Assembly (NCBI RefSeq): GCF_000208925.1
Contig: NW_001915248.1
Location: 1 to 11,964, forward strand
Direction: 5' to 3'
Origin: Entamoeba histolytica HM-1:IMSS
Lineage: Eukaryota > Evosea > Mastigamoebida > Endamoebidae
Length of the DNA: 11,964 nucleotides
Part shown: one piece after another, positions 1 through 8,577 of the stretch
Layout of the letters: every line of letters starts with the position of its first letter
Numbering within the stretch: position 1 is the stretch's first letter
The notes under the pieces: model-generated
Database searches by the model: none
Told to the model about the DNA's origin: nothing
Seen by the model: only the letters and a program-made list of their open reading frames with translations
Program-made: the position numbers and the translations under genes

Positions 1-99
1 TTCATAACTTTATTCTTTCATCATACTCTAATTCTTACTTTTATTTTTATTCTTTTATTTCTTTCTCTTCATTTTTTCTATTATTTACTTTTTCGTTGC

Positions 100-275
100 A
101 GAATTGAGATTGACAATAATAAAGAAGTTAAAACCTTGTAATTAAAAACTTGAAGGATATTGTGGAATACTGATTCTATCACAAGAAAACATACTCTGTA
201 GAGATTCTGGAAGAAGGATTATAGAATTAGTCGGTCTTATCTGATGAAGGAACATTAAGAATTTATATCAATTGA
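100..275 (+). pseudogene. LINE remnant: C-terminal end of an R4-type endonuclease domain, 5'-truncated
   Basis: Translating the + strand gives IEIDNNKEVK, then after a one-base frameshift near 133 VIKNLKDIVEY, a TGA at 171-173, FYHKKTYSVEILEEG, two TAG codons, and a tail ending in TGA at 273-275. This matches, residue for residue over most of its length, the end of LINE copy A on the opposite strand (IEIDIEKEIK, VIKNMMDVIEY, FYHNQTHSVEILED). It is therefore a dead fragment of the same LINE subfamily. Homology begins abruptly at about 100; bases 1-99 are pyrimidine-rich and show no endonuclease match, as expected for a 5'-truncated insertion. It lies tail to tail with copy A. It has no start codon and cannot make a protein. 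The homology is seen directly; the exact 3' limit is uncertain because I found no tail or target duplication. Confidence 0.8.
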
Positions 276-1224
276 AATAACTACATTATATTTTGATTTA
301 TTTGATTCATAAACACTGCTAAAAAGATGTTGTAAATATAATAATTTATATTTTATAGTGCTTTAGTTCGTTATTTTAACTATTTATTCAAAGAAGATGG
401 AAGTACTGAAACATCATACAAATAATATAAAAATAAATAACAAAAGAATGAGAATTTCACATTAACCAAGAAATATAAATAATAGAAGAATGAGTGAAAA
501 TAAATACTATTTATATTACCATATTAATTATCCAAACTATCACTATATTTATTGTATAAATTATTTCATATATTTTCATCATCATAAATATTTTATCATT
601 AATTCAAATAGAAATAAATAATATCATAATAGAAATAAATATCATAATAAAATACAATGAAGATACAATAAATATCAAAATAAAGAAATAAATCGAATTA
701 GAAATAAATAAGATAATAGAAATAATGAATGTAATTCAAATAAATGAAAATATAATATAATGAAAATGAATGAATTACAAATGAAATTAAAATAAAAAAG
801 AGAAATAAGATTATAATGAAATATTTCATTTGTTATCATTAATAATTTAATACACAATAAATTAATATGAATATTAGATGTATTAAATTTACAATTAAAG
901 TCAAATATGATATTATATTCATTTATATTAATAAATTTGAATTATATATTGTTTTATATAACAAATTAATAAAATAAATTAAAAAATGAAAATTCTAAAA
1001 TTGAAGTGATAGAAATAAAGAAAGATAGAAATAAATACATTACATTCACTGAATTGTTCATTTCTTTATTATTCATAATATCAAATTATTGATATATTCA
1101 TTATTTGAATATTATTCATTTGTAAGAACAATTCATTTCTATTATATTCTATTTATTTTTTATTCATTTTCATCAAATAAATAATAAATAATAATTAATT
1201 GAATTATAATTAATGTATCTTTAT
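276..1224. other. AT-rich intergenic spacer without a recognisable gene
   Basis: This stretch is almost entirely A and T, with frequent stops on both strands. The longest open stretch, about 60 codons on the minus strand at 675-857, encodes a Phe/Ile/Leu-rich string of the kind AT-rich DNA gives by chance. I see no domain, tRNA or LINE homology. It does contain a dispersed 11-mer, listed separately, and long A/T runs. It separates two LINE 3' ends that face each other. Confidence 0.7.
609..1036. repeat. Dispersed short repeat TAGAAATAAAT (four exact copies)
   Basis: The 11-mer TAGAAATAAAT occurs at 609-619, 630-640, 699-709 and 1026-1036, with near copies at 717-726 and 1010-1019. The spacing is irregular, so it is not a tandem satellite. 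In DNA this AT-rich some repetition of A/T words is expected, but the included G and the four exact copies make it noticeable. No function can be assigned. Confidence 0.5.
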
Positions 1225-1242
1225 TAATAATTTATACTAAAT
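1225..1242. repeat. Target-site duplication, copy 1 (3' side of LINE copy A)
   Basis: The 18-mer TAATAATTTATACTAAAT here is identical to 3075-3092, and its inner 15 bases recur at 7862-7876. It begins 15 bases beyond the stop codon of copy A (TAA, 1257-1259). Position at the element's 3' end, and recurrence at the 5' end of the same element, are what target-primed reverse transcription leaves behind. Confidence 0.75.
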
Positions 1243-3074
1243 AATAAAGCAATTAATTAAATATTAATAGAAATAGCTTGTATTATTCCTGGCTCAGGGG
1301 AGACTAATCCCATCTCTTCGTCTTCATCTTCTAGTATTTCTACCGAGTGTGTTTGGTTATGATAGAAGCAGTATTCAATGACATCCATCATGTTTTTAAT
1401 TACATTGTTTTTAATTTCTTTCTCGATGTCAATCTCAATTTTTAATTCTTTAATTAATTTAATACTTGAGTTATTTATTAATCCATTATTTGAGATTACT
1501 ACTGGAATTATTTTGACATCTTTTAATTTTTCTATTTTCATTAGAATATTCTTTAATTCATTATACTTATTTCTTTTCTTCCAATTATCATTCCATTAAT
1601 ATTGTGATCAGCAACAATAGTCATATCAAATAATAGACTAGTTTTGTTCTTTTTATCTATTACATATATATCTGGTATTTTGTGATATTGTCATTCACTT
1701 TTAGAATTATTTGTTTGTTCATGTCATAGTGATGTCTTTATATTGGAACATTGTTTCATATGGAGGTTTTTTATATTGTTTATTTCCTGTGTATTTTCTT
1801 ATTAATTAATATTATAATGCCAATATTGTCATGTTTTTCCATTTGTGGTTTTTTATGATAAATACAAGATAGTAGAATATGTTCTACTGTTGTTATCTTG
1901 TCTTTACAAAGTGTTGAGTATTTCAATCTTTCATTTTTCATTATTTTTGATTTTCTATACAAACAAAATATTGCTCCATCTTGCATTTTCATTAATTGTA
2001 GAATTGAATTCTTTTTAATATTGATTGATTTCCATGATTTCACTGTAGTAGTTTTATCTACTCATTTTGACTCAAACCATCTTCTAAAATATCCACTTGT
2101 TTGATGACACTTCCATTTTTTGATGTATTTGTCAATAATTTCTTTATTTCTACTACTACTACTTCTTTTTCTTTTTTCTTTTCAATAAATTCATTTATTA
2201 TTTCTTCTATTTTTGTTTCATTTATTTTATGAATTAATGTTTTTTAATTTTATTCAATATTCCTTTCTTACTGTACCATCTATCTAATATGTTATTTCCT
2301 ATTTCACTTTCTCTGGTACAGTAGTACATCACTGTTCTAACTAATTCAATAACATATTCGTCCCTTATATTTATTAATCCTTCACCCGTTTCTTCTAGAG
2401 GGACATATAGATTGTCTTTGGAGTTTCACCATTGTATTTTGCCTTTCTTAAATATTTTCTTATCTCCAAATCAATTTTATCTAAGTCAGTGACTTTCCAA
2501 TTTACAAGTGATGCTAAATATCTGAAGATATTGATTACTTCCGTGTTTATTCTAGTAATATATATTCTATTACTACTTTCATCAGTGTTTATTTCTTCCA
2601 TCTTTTTCATCATTTTTTCTTTGATGATTTTACAATTGAAGTATTATCAATTTCTTCTGACTTCCATACTCCTAAGTATTTATACAAGTTCTCACATTCA
2701 ACTACGGGGATGTTTTGCATTCAACTTGTTATTTGATTGATGTTTTTTAATACCATTCCTGACTTTTTCTCATTCATTTCAATATGCAACTTATTATTTC
2801 TTTATTTTCATTGTGGATTATTCAAATTTCTTCATTACTTTCTGTCATTATTCTCAAATCATCCATATATAATGTGTGTTTGGCTTTTGGGAATTTCTCT
2901 TCGATGATTTGAGAAATTACATTCATCTGAATGATGAAGAGTAGATTTGATAATGAATCATTTGTAAAATTCCTCTATTTAATTTAATACTACATAGATA
3001 TTCATTAAATTTATAACAATGAATATCTTCAATCTAGTCATCATACTTTCAATAATGTCAAGGATGACACCCTC
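1243..3074 (-). mobile_element. LINE copy A: 5'-truncated non-LTR retrotransposon, R4/Entamoeba LINE type
   Basis: This 1.83 kb element lies on the minus strand between two perfect 18-bp direct repeats (1225-1242 and 3075-3092). It begins inside the RT palm and runs through the RT thumb, zinc knuckle and restriction-like endonuclease to a 3' leader-like tail of only about 15 bases. RT homology to copy B (ILDIIESMMTR against ITELIKSMSSR) continues right up to the repeat, so the 5' truncation point coincides with the target duplication. Such truncation is typical of non-LTR elements, caused by incomplete reverse transcription. The element is inactive. Confidence 0.85.
1257..3074 (-). pseudogene. 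LINE copy A ORF2 remnant: reverse transcriptase (partial) and PD-D endonuclease
   Basis: Read from high to low coordinates. RT palm pieces come first: GILQ directly followed, after a frameshift, by DSLSNLLFIIQMNVIS (about 2975-2915). Next is the polymerase signature LYMDDL, with YMDD at 2858-2869. An RT connection segment follows at 2613-2395. A zinc-knuckle region sits at 1917-1864, where the first of the C-C-H-C ligands is Ser (STLC, 1915-1917); the second Cys, the His and the last Cys remain. The endonuclease core has KIPDIY, with Pro-Asp at 1670-1675 and the second Asp at 1625-1627, exactly PD-X14-D, then the conserved IIPVVIS..GLIN block, and an acidic tail ending at 1257. There is an in-frame TGA at 2062-2064 and several frameshifts, for example near 2965 and 1560. 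The N-terminal RT fingers and the motif A aspartate are absent. The endonuclease residues are intact, but no continuous product is possible. Confidence 0.85.
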
Positions 3075-3092
3075 TAATAATTTATACTAAAT
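3075..3092. repeat. Target-site duplication, copy 2 (junction between LINE copies A and B)
   Basis: The same 18-mer as at 1225-1242, lying exactly where the truncated RT of copy A stops and about 40 bases beyond the TGA (3133-3135) ending copy B's ORF2. It serves both as the 5'-side duplicate of copy A and, in its inner 15 bases (3077-3091), as the 3'-side duplicate of copy B. Confidence 0.75.
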
Positions 3093-3132
3093 TAATAATT
3101 AAATTAAGGTTTAATAACTTTTAACATATTGT

Positions 3133-6100
3133 TCAGGTGAGAATTTCTTCCCTTCCTTCACTCTCCTGAGAGTTCTCTTCTGGTATTTCTACATCTATGT
3201 ATTCTCCAGAATGATCTCCACAATATCTCATAAGATCTTTCATATTTGTTATTACAATTTCTCTTGTCATTATTTCCCATGGTATTTCTATTCCTTCTGC
3301 ATTTAGTAATCTAAATGTTTCTTTGTTTATTAATCCACTCACTGTTATTACTACTGGTATAACTATTACTCGCACTAATCTTTCTATCTTTCTTATATGT
3401 TTGTGTAGTTTTGAATACATATTAATCTTATCTGTAAATGCTTTACTTATGTTTTTATCTCTTACTATTCTCATATCTATAATCATTACTTCTTTCTTGT
3501 TTAAGTCTCTGACATAAGTGCCTAATCTTTTATTGAAGTTGCCTTCACTTCTATTTACTACTTCTTGATTCTAAACTATAAGTATTTTATCTTTCTCTAT
3601 TCTTCTTTCATTCTTTCCTAATTCTTTTTTCCTTATTATTAATTTCTTTGTATTTTCTTCTTCTCTCATCTTCATCTTTTCTTTGTTTTCATATAATTGG
3701 TATTTAGTCTTTAATCTCCTCCATATATATTCTCCTATTCTATCATGTTTATTCATTTGTGTTTTCTTAGTGATTATACAATTCAAAAGAATATGATCTA
3801 TTGTTGCTATCTTATTACACATTGGACACATTGCATATCTCATATCATGTTTCATTCATGCTTTCCTTACTCCTACATTTGTTGCTTTCTCTTCCATCTT
3901 CTTTATTTGTGTATATGCTTTTCTTATAACATTAATTCCTTTCCATACTTTAATTGTTTTATTCTGCTCAGTCATTTTATCCTCAAATCCTTTCAATATT
4001 TCACTACTTACTTTCTTGTTTCTCCATTTATTGATATATTCTTCTTGAAACTTTTCTCTCACATACTTGATTATTCTGTTTTTATTCTGTTTTCCTCTTT
4101 CTTCTTCTACTATTTTTCTAAATTCTTCTTTGTTTATTCTTTTTCCACACGCTTTATACAATCTATTCAACATTCCATTCTTCTTTTCATTTATTTGTAT
4201 CATGTCTCCTATTCTATCTCCTCTTTTCCATGTGTAATACAAAATAGTTCTTATTAATTCAATTGCATATTCATCTCTAATGTTTTTCATTCCATCTCCC
4301 ATTTTATTTCTATTTACATATAATCTGCTACTACACATTCATGCTCCATTAATCTTTCTTTCATTTCTCTCCTTATTATTTTATCTATTTCTATCAGCTT
4401 CATAATTGGTTATTTAACTACAAATGCACTATATGTGAACTTATGAATTATTTCTGTATTAATTCAGTTAATATAATTCATACTACTGTCATTCCCTTTA
4501 TTGATTTCTTTTATTCCTTCTTCTACACTTCTACTTATTCTTTCTATGCATCCCAAATCATCATTTCTTTTGAATTGATAAACACCTAAATACTTATATG
4601 GATGTTCTGAGTCTACTATTGGAATGTTTTTCATATTATCTGGTATTTCTATATTTCTTTTCTTCATTACTCCACTTTTACTTACATTAACTTCCATTCC
4701 TATTGCTTCTATTGTTTCTATTATATTATTGTGCTATTTCCATTCCTTTCTTTGTTTCACTTGTTACTTTAATATCATCCATGTACGGTACGTGTGTCAC
4801 TTTTATTCATTTCTCATTTGTTTTATCAATAACATCAGAAATGATATTCATTTGTAATATGAATAGAAGTGGAGAAATGGAATCTCCTTGTAATATACCA
4901 TTCTTTATTTTAACTTCTCTTATTTCTTCTTTATATCCATATCCTATTCTTATTCTCCATCTACTACTCATACTTTTTATTAATTCAGTTATTTGAAATG
5001 GTATTTTGAAGTATCTTAATACATTTTCTAGCCATTCATCATTAACTGTATCATATGCTTTTCTAATGTCATAGAATGATTCCAAATATCTTTTCTTCTG
5101 TACTTCTCTTTCATTTCTTTCTAATAAACTGTTGATATTTACTTCCTTTGCTGCTAGACTTCTTTTCTTATTCCCATATTGACTCTTATTAATTTGGTAT
5201 TTCTCTTCATTATTTGCTAGTTGTTCTTCTATCTTTCTATTTATGATTGAAGTAAAGATTTTCATTATTACATTAAGACATGTTATTGGTCTATAATTCT
5301 CTGCTTTTTTGCTATCTCCTCCTTTGTGTATTAGAATAGTTCTTCCTGTTAGCATTTCTATTGGGATGTTTTCTGGAGTGTCTAACCATTCATTAAACAC
5401 TATAACTAATCTGTCTCTAACACTCTCTAATCTTTTCCAGTAATATCCATGCATATTTTCAATCCCTGGTGCTTTCCATGATGGTATTCTTGTTATCACA
5501 TTCTCTATTTCTTCTTTTGTGATTATTATTCTTTTCAAATTCCTTCTATTACTCTATTCAATTATCTCTTTTATTCTTTCATTCTCTTTCTTTATTCTTT
5601 TTCCTCTGTTATATATCTTATTCAAAAACTCTTTTGTATCTTCTTCACTTGGTTTTTCTTCTCTTCCTATTTCCTTTCTTATTTCTTTTTTTTCCAGTAG
5701 TACTCATGATTTTGTTTCTGTAAATTCTTGTTCTTTTACTTTTGTTTAAGTCTACTTCTTTTTCTTCATTTCTTTTAAGTATTCTAATTGTTTTATTTCT
5801 TCATTTACTTTTCCCCTTATCTTTTCTTCTATCATTCTTCTTATTCTTAATATCCTTCTTAACTTTTTATAGTTTCCTCTTATTACCATGTCTTTTAGTT
5901 TATTTATCTTCCTTTGTATTACTACTCCATATTCTTTCTTAAATCCTATGAATTTGTTTTCTAAATACTTCTTTATTATGTATGTTATTCGGTAAATGTC
6001 TTCTTGTATCTCTTTAATACCTCCTTCTTTCCATTCCCATTTTTCATCTATATATCTTATTATCTCTTCACATATTTCTTTATTGAAATAATATCCAATG

Positions 6101-6375
6101 TATATACACTCTTTGATTTCTTCTCTTTTACTTTTCTTTATTAACTCTTCTATGTATTCTACATCAATCTCTTCCTTCTTTTTCTTTCTATTAATCTCTC
6201 TAATCTTTTCATTTTCTATATTATCTTCTTCTTTAGTCATGTCATCTGCTTTATTATTAATGTATTCTATGTTTTCTTTTTTAATCCCTTTACTTCTTTT
6301 AACTATTTTTATATATTCTTTGATTGTAATATCAATATGATATTCTTCTAATATTCTTTTTATTTCTTCTTTTCT
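3133..6375 (-). pseudogene. LINE copy B ORF2: reverse transcriptase, CCHC zinc knuckle and restriction-like endonuclease (decayed)
   Basis: One minus-strand frame can be followed for most of 3 kb. A Lys/Glu-rich N-terminal region runs 6375-5752. The RT domain spans 5553-4810 with TRIPSWKAPG (fingers), GGDSKKAENYRPITCLN, motif A FYDIRKAYD (catalytic Asp at 5068-5070), motif B GILQGDSISPLLF, and motif C PYMDD (4774-4785) just after a TGA at 4807-4809. Then follow VSKSGVMKK and PYKYLGVY (4697-4464), a connector at 4338-3858, the knuckle C-X2-C-X7-H-X4-C (3828-3778), and the endonuclease. In the endonuclease the second Asp (3475-3477) and the PVVITVSGLIN block are kept. The Pro-Asp pair expected 14 residues upstream reads Leu-Gly (3520-3525), so cleavage activity is probably lost. 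Other lesions are a TGA at 5704-5706, a TAG at 5554-5556, a TGA at 3856-3858, a TAG at 3571-3573, stops near 5750, and frameshifts near 4725 and 4340. The start is uncertain: an ATG at 6240 is possible, and the same frame is open back to a TGA at 6376-6378. Confidence 0.85.
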
Positions 6376-6378
6376 TCA

Positions 6379-7836
6379 TTTCTTTTTTATTTTAATATTC
6401 ATTATATGAATTCCATAACAGACGTATTCTTTCTTCCTTAATTCTGTTTCTTCTCTTCTCCTTGCTTCACTTCTTTCTTCTCTTGTTTTTCTTCTATTAT
6501 GATCGTCTTCTTCTGTTCTTTCCCTATTATATTCATCATTTCTGTCACTGATGATGCTCGTCGTATAATTGTCCCTTGTTCTGTCTCTTTCATCCTTATT
6601 CTTTTCTTCTTCTGTCTTTGAAAATTTCTTTCCTCCTCCTCCTCATCATCACCATCTTCTTGTTCTTTAAATATTTCTTCTACGTTTATTCATCTTTTTT
6701 TCTATTCCATTTATTAGTATTTGTGTTTTCATTCATTACTTTGCTTTCTATTATACTTTTATCAATTTGTCCTTGTAGATATTTGTTCTCTATTTCTTCC
6801 TTCTCTTTTACCTTTTTCTTCATTTCTTCTTTTTCGTTGCTTTTCTTTCTTTCTTCTTTTTCTATGTTTTCTTTTCTTTCTTCTTCTATTATCTTGTCTT
6901 TTACTTCTATTTCTTTGCCTTTCATCTTTCTAATTTCTCCATTTCTTCTTTAATCTTGTCTATCTTTTATTTTGTTTTCTTTATTTCTTCTTCTCTCTTT
7001 TTGTTGTTTTCTTTAATCTCTTTGATTTCTTTCTCTTTTTCTTGTTTCTCAAGTTTTCCTTTAAGTGTTCTGATTCTTTCTTCTTTTCTATATATTTCTA
7101 TAGCATGTGTGCTTTTAGTCTTTCTATCTCTTGTTCTCTCTTTCTAGCTTCTTCTTGTTCTTCTTTTTTCTCATTATTCTTTATCTCTTCTTGTTTTCTT
7201 TGTTTTTGTATTTCTTCTTTGCTTTTTATCTTCATTTCTAACTCTTTTTTTCTTTCTCAAATTTTATCTTCATTTTCATTATCTCTTCTTCAAATTCTTT
7301 AGTAATTTTTCTTCTTTCTTCTTCATACTTTTCTATTATTGTTTGTTTCTCTTCTTCTTGTCTTTCTTTATTCTCTTGAATCTCTTTTTCTTGTATTATT
7401 TTTTCTTCTATTTCCATTGTTATTTCTTCTTCTTTTACCTCTGTTGTTATCTCTAATTTCTCTTTAACTAGTCTCTCTAATTCTTCAAATCTTTTCATCC
7501 ATTTTTGTATTGTTTTTGTGTTTTCTTCTTTCCTTTTATTCTTCCATCCTTGTCTTTTCTTATAACATCCTTTATTCTTATTTCTTCCTCTTCCAAATCG
7601 TTCATTTCGATGATAATACTTGTTAACCTTTCTTCTAGGATTGTAATAATTTTGGTTGTAATATTTTCTGTAATAATCTGAGTGCTCTGTTGTTCTGTTG
7701 ACAGTGTTATTAGGGTAATAATATTTCTTATAGTGTAGTTATTGAACATTTTATGATCATCATTCTTATAGTCTCTATTGAGTTTTTTGATTCTATTTCT
7801 TGTTGAGTACTTTTGTTGATAACATCTTCGTAACAT
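6379..7836 (-). pseudogene. LINE copy B ORF1: coiled-coil, putative RNA-binding ORF1 protein (decayed)
   Basis: Non-LTR ORF1 proteins are nucleic-acid chaperones that coat the element RNA; this is family knowledge, not shown here. The first ATG (7836) gives a basic N-terminus (MLRRCYQQKYSTRNRIKKL) and an Ile/Thr-rich stretch. A long Glu/Lys coiled coil follows, its pieces spread over three frames: FEELERLVKEKLEITTEVK (7490-7430), KSKEEIQKQRKQEEIKN (about 7225-7170), KEKEIKEIKENNKKREEEIK (about 7030-6970) and MKGKEIEVKDKIIEEERKE (from 6925). An acidic patch (GDDEEEEE, near 6640) precedes an Arg-rich block at 6590-6430 and then KEYVCYGIHI. That last part could begin a small RRM-like fold, which is a weak guess. 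Frameshifts occur near 7510, 7250, 7100 and 6930. The coding strand is almost pure purine for long runs. The ORF1/ORF2 boundary between about 6590 and 6240 is not resolved. Confidence 0.65.
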
Positions 7837-7861
7837 TCCAATTCGAAAATATTTAGATAAT

Positions 7862-7876
7862 ATAATTTATACTAAA
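7862..7876. repeat. Target-site duplication, copy 3 (5' side of LINE copy B)
   Basis: ATAATTTATACTAAA matches 3077-3091 and 1227-1241 exactly over 15 bases. The bases on either side differ from the 18-mer copies: T instead of A at 7861, A instead of T at 7877. It sits 26 bases before the first ATG of copy B's ORF1, so it marks the element's 5' end. Confidence 0.75.
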
Positions 7877-7980
7877 ATCAATAAAAAGAAGAAAAATAGA
7901 ATGATGTTTATCTTAAAAATAAATTAAGTTCAAACTAAAAATAAAAAAGAACTAATAAATAATAAAATAATAAAGAAAGA
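7877..7980 (+). promoter_or_regulatory. Probable residual promoter region of the BspA-like gene
   Basis: Only 104 bases separate the LINE target duplication from the BspA-like ATG, so any core promoter must lie here unless the LINE supplies it. The region is A-rich. It holds a TATCTTAAAAATAAA stretch (about 7910-7923) that could act as a degenerate TATA element, and AAGAACTA (GAACT at 7949-7953), which resembles part of the Entamoeba GAAC element (AATGAACT). Neither matches the consensus well, so this is positional inference more than motif evidence. Confidence 0.3.
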
Positions 7981-8577
7981 ATGAAACTTGGATATAATGA
8001 AATAATGATAGTGTCAAAGTATTTTGAAGATATTAAAGATTTTATTAATTTAGAAATGGGAGTTAAAAGATTTAGAGGAAATCTGGAACGATTTCATTTT
8101 AATCCAATTCCATTGAATGAATACTCAAGAAAATTGTTTCCTAATATTGAAACGTTTCATATTTATAATAAAGAAGATAAAATATTTGAAGATGGAAGAA
8201 TAATTAAATATGTAATATGGTATAAAGTGAATTATTCAAGATATTTAAAAGAGAAAAAAGAAAAGAATGAATGTAAAAATATCAAATATATACAAGAAGA
8301 TAGAATTAAATATGGAAATACAATACCAATAGAAGTACATTCATTTGGAAATGAATGTTTTTATGAATGTTCATCATTAAAATCAATTAATATTCCAACG
8401 AGTGTAATTGAAATAGGAAATTGGTGTTTTGAAGGATGTTCATCATTAACATCAATTGATATACCAACAACAATTACATTATTTAGAATTGGATGTTTTT
8501 ATCATTGTGGATGTGAAGAAGAATTAAAGAAGAATAAAACAATACCAAAATATTGCTTTGAAAAATATCAAGGATGA
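7981..8577 (+). CDS. BspA-like leucine-rich repeat family protein, short form
   Basis: An intact 198-residue ORF. The first ATG gives MKLGYNEIMIVSKYF, the conserved start of Entamoeba BspA-like proteins, followed by DFINLEMGVKRF and FHFNPIPLN (to about residue 45), a region that can look F-box-like. A variable Lys/Glu-rich linker runs to about 113. Cys-rich LRR_5 (BspA/TpLRR) repeats follow: SFGNECFYECSSLKSINIP (121-139), IGNWCFEGCSSLTSIDIP (145-162), and a third, incomplete one (FRIGCFYHC, 168-176). The C-terminal cap is EELKKNKTIPKYCFEKYQG. Related proteins usually carry many more repeats, so this is a contracted member. There is no signal peptide, transmembrane segment or CaaX box. Some family members have been reported at the amoeba surface, but the role of most is unknown, and I infer only a protein-interaction role here. 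It lies head to head with LINE copy B. Codons are strongly AT-ending, as expected for a host gene. Confidence 0.92.
   Translation: MKLGYNEIMIVSKYFEDIKDFINLEMGVKRFRGNLERFHFNPIPLNEYSRKLFPNIETFHIYNKEDKIFEDGRIIKYVIWYKVNYSRYLKEKKEKNECKNIKYIQEDRIKYGNTIPIEVHSFGNECFYECSSLKSINIPTSVIEIGNWCFEGCSSLTSIDIPTTITLFRIGCFYHCGCEEELKKNKTIPKYCFEKYQG

Larger units (their letters stand above)
3093..7861 (-). mobile_element. LINE copy B: apparently full-length non-LTR retrotransposon, R4/Entamoeba LINE type
   Basis: A 4.77 kb minus-strand element bounded by the 15-mer ATAATTTATACTAAA at 3077-3091 and 7862-7876. Its length matches the roughly 4.8 kb I recall for full-length Entamoeba histolytica LINE1, and the order is as expected: a leader of about 25 bases, an ORF1 rich in Lys/Glu coiled coil, an ORF2 with RT, CCHC knuckle and endonuclease, and a 3' UTR of about 40 bases. 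Both ORFs carry stops and frameshifts, so it is a decayed copy. Its 5' end faces the BspA-like gene. The element boundaries are inferred from the direct repeat. Confidence 0.85.

Noticed and set aside
675..857. 60-codon minus-strand ORF in the spacer
   Set aside because: Composition is what A/T-rich DNA gives by chance (Phe, Ile, Leu, Tyr), with no motif and no matching neighbour.
609..1036. CRISPR-like array
   Set aside because: The repeated unit is only 11 bases, irregularly spaced, in eukaryotic AT-rich spacer; there are no uniform spacers and no cas genes.
3745..4257. 170-codon + strand ORF rich in Phe, Ser, Leu and Tyr, looking like a membrane protein
   Set aside because: It is the antisense shadow of LINE copy B ORF2, whose minus-strand frame carries recognisable motifs. 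The hydrophobicity follows from reading Lys/Glu codons in reverse.
4807..5538. Retron, group II intron or diversity-generating retroelement as the source of the reverse transcriptase
   Set aside because: The RT is followed by a CCHC knuckle and a PD-D restriction-like endonuclease, preceded by a coiled-coil ORF1, and flanked by target duplications, in an amoeba-like context. That is a non-LTR retrotransposon; no intron RNA or template/variable repeat pair is seen.
6576..6953. 125-codon + strand ORF that could pass for a multi-pass membrane protein
   Set aside because: Antisense of the coiled-coil ORF1. The Phe/Leu/Ser runs come from the polypyrimidine strand, and no promoter or family match is seen.
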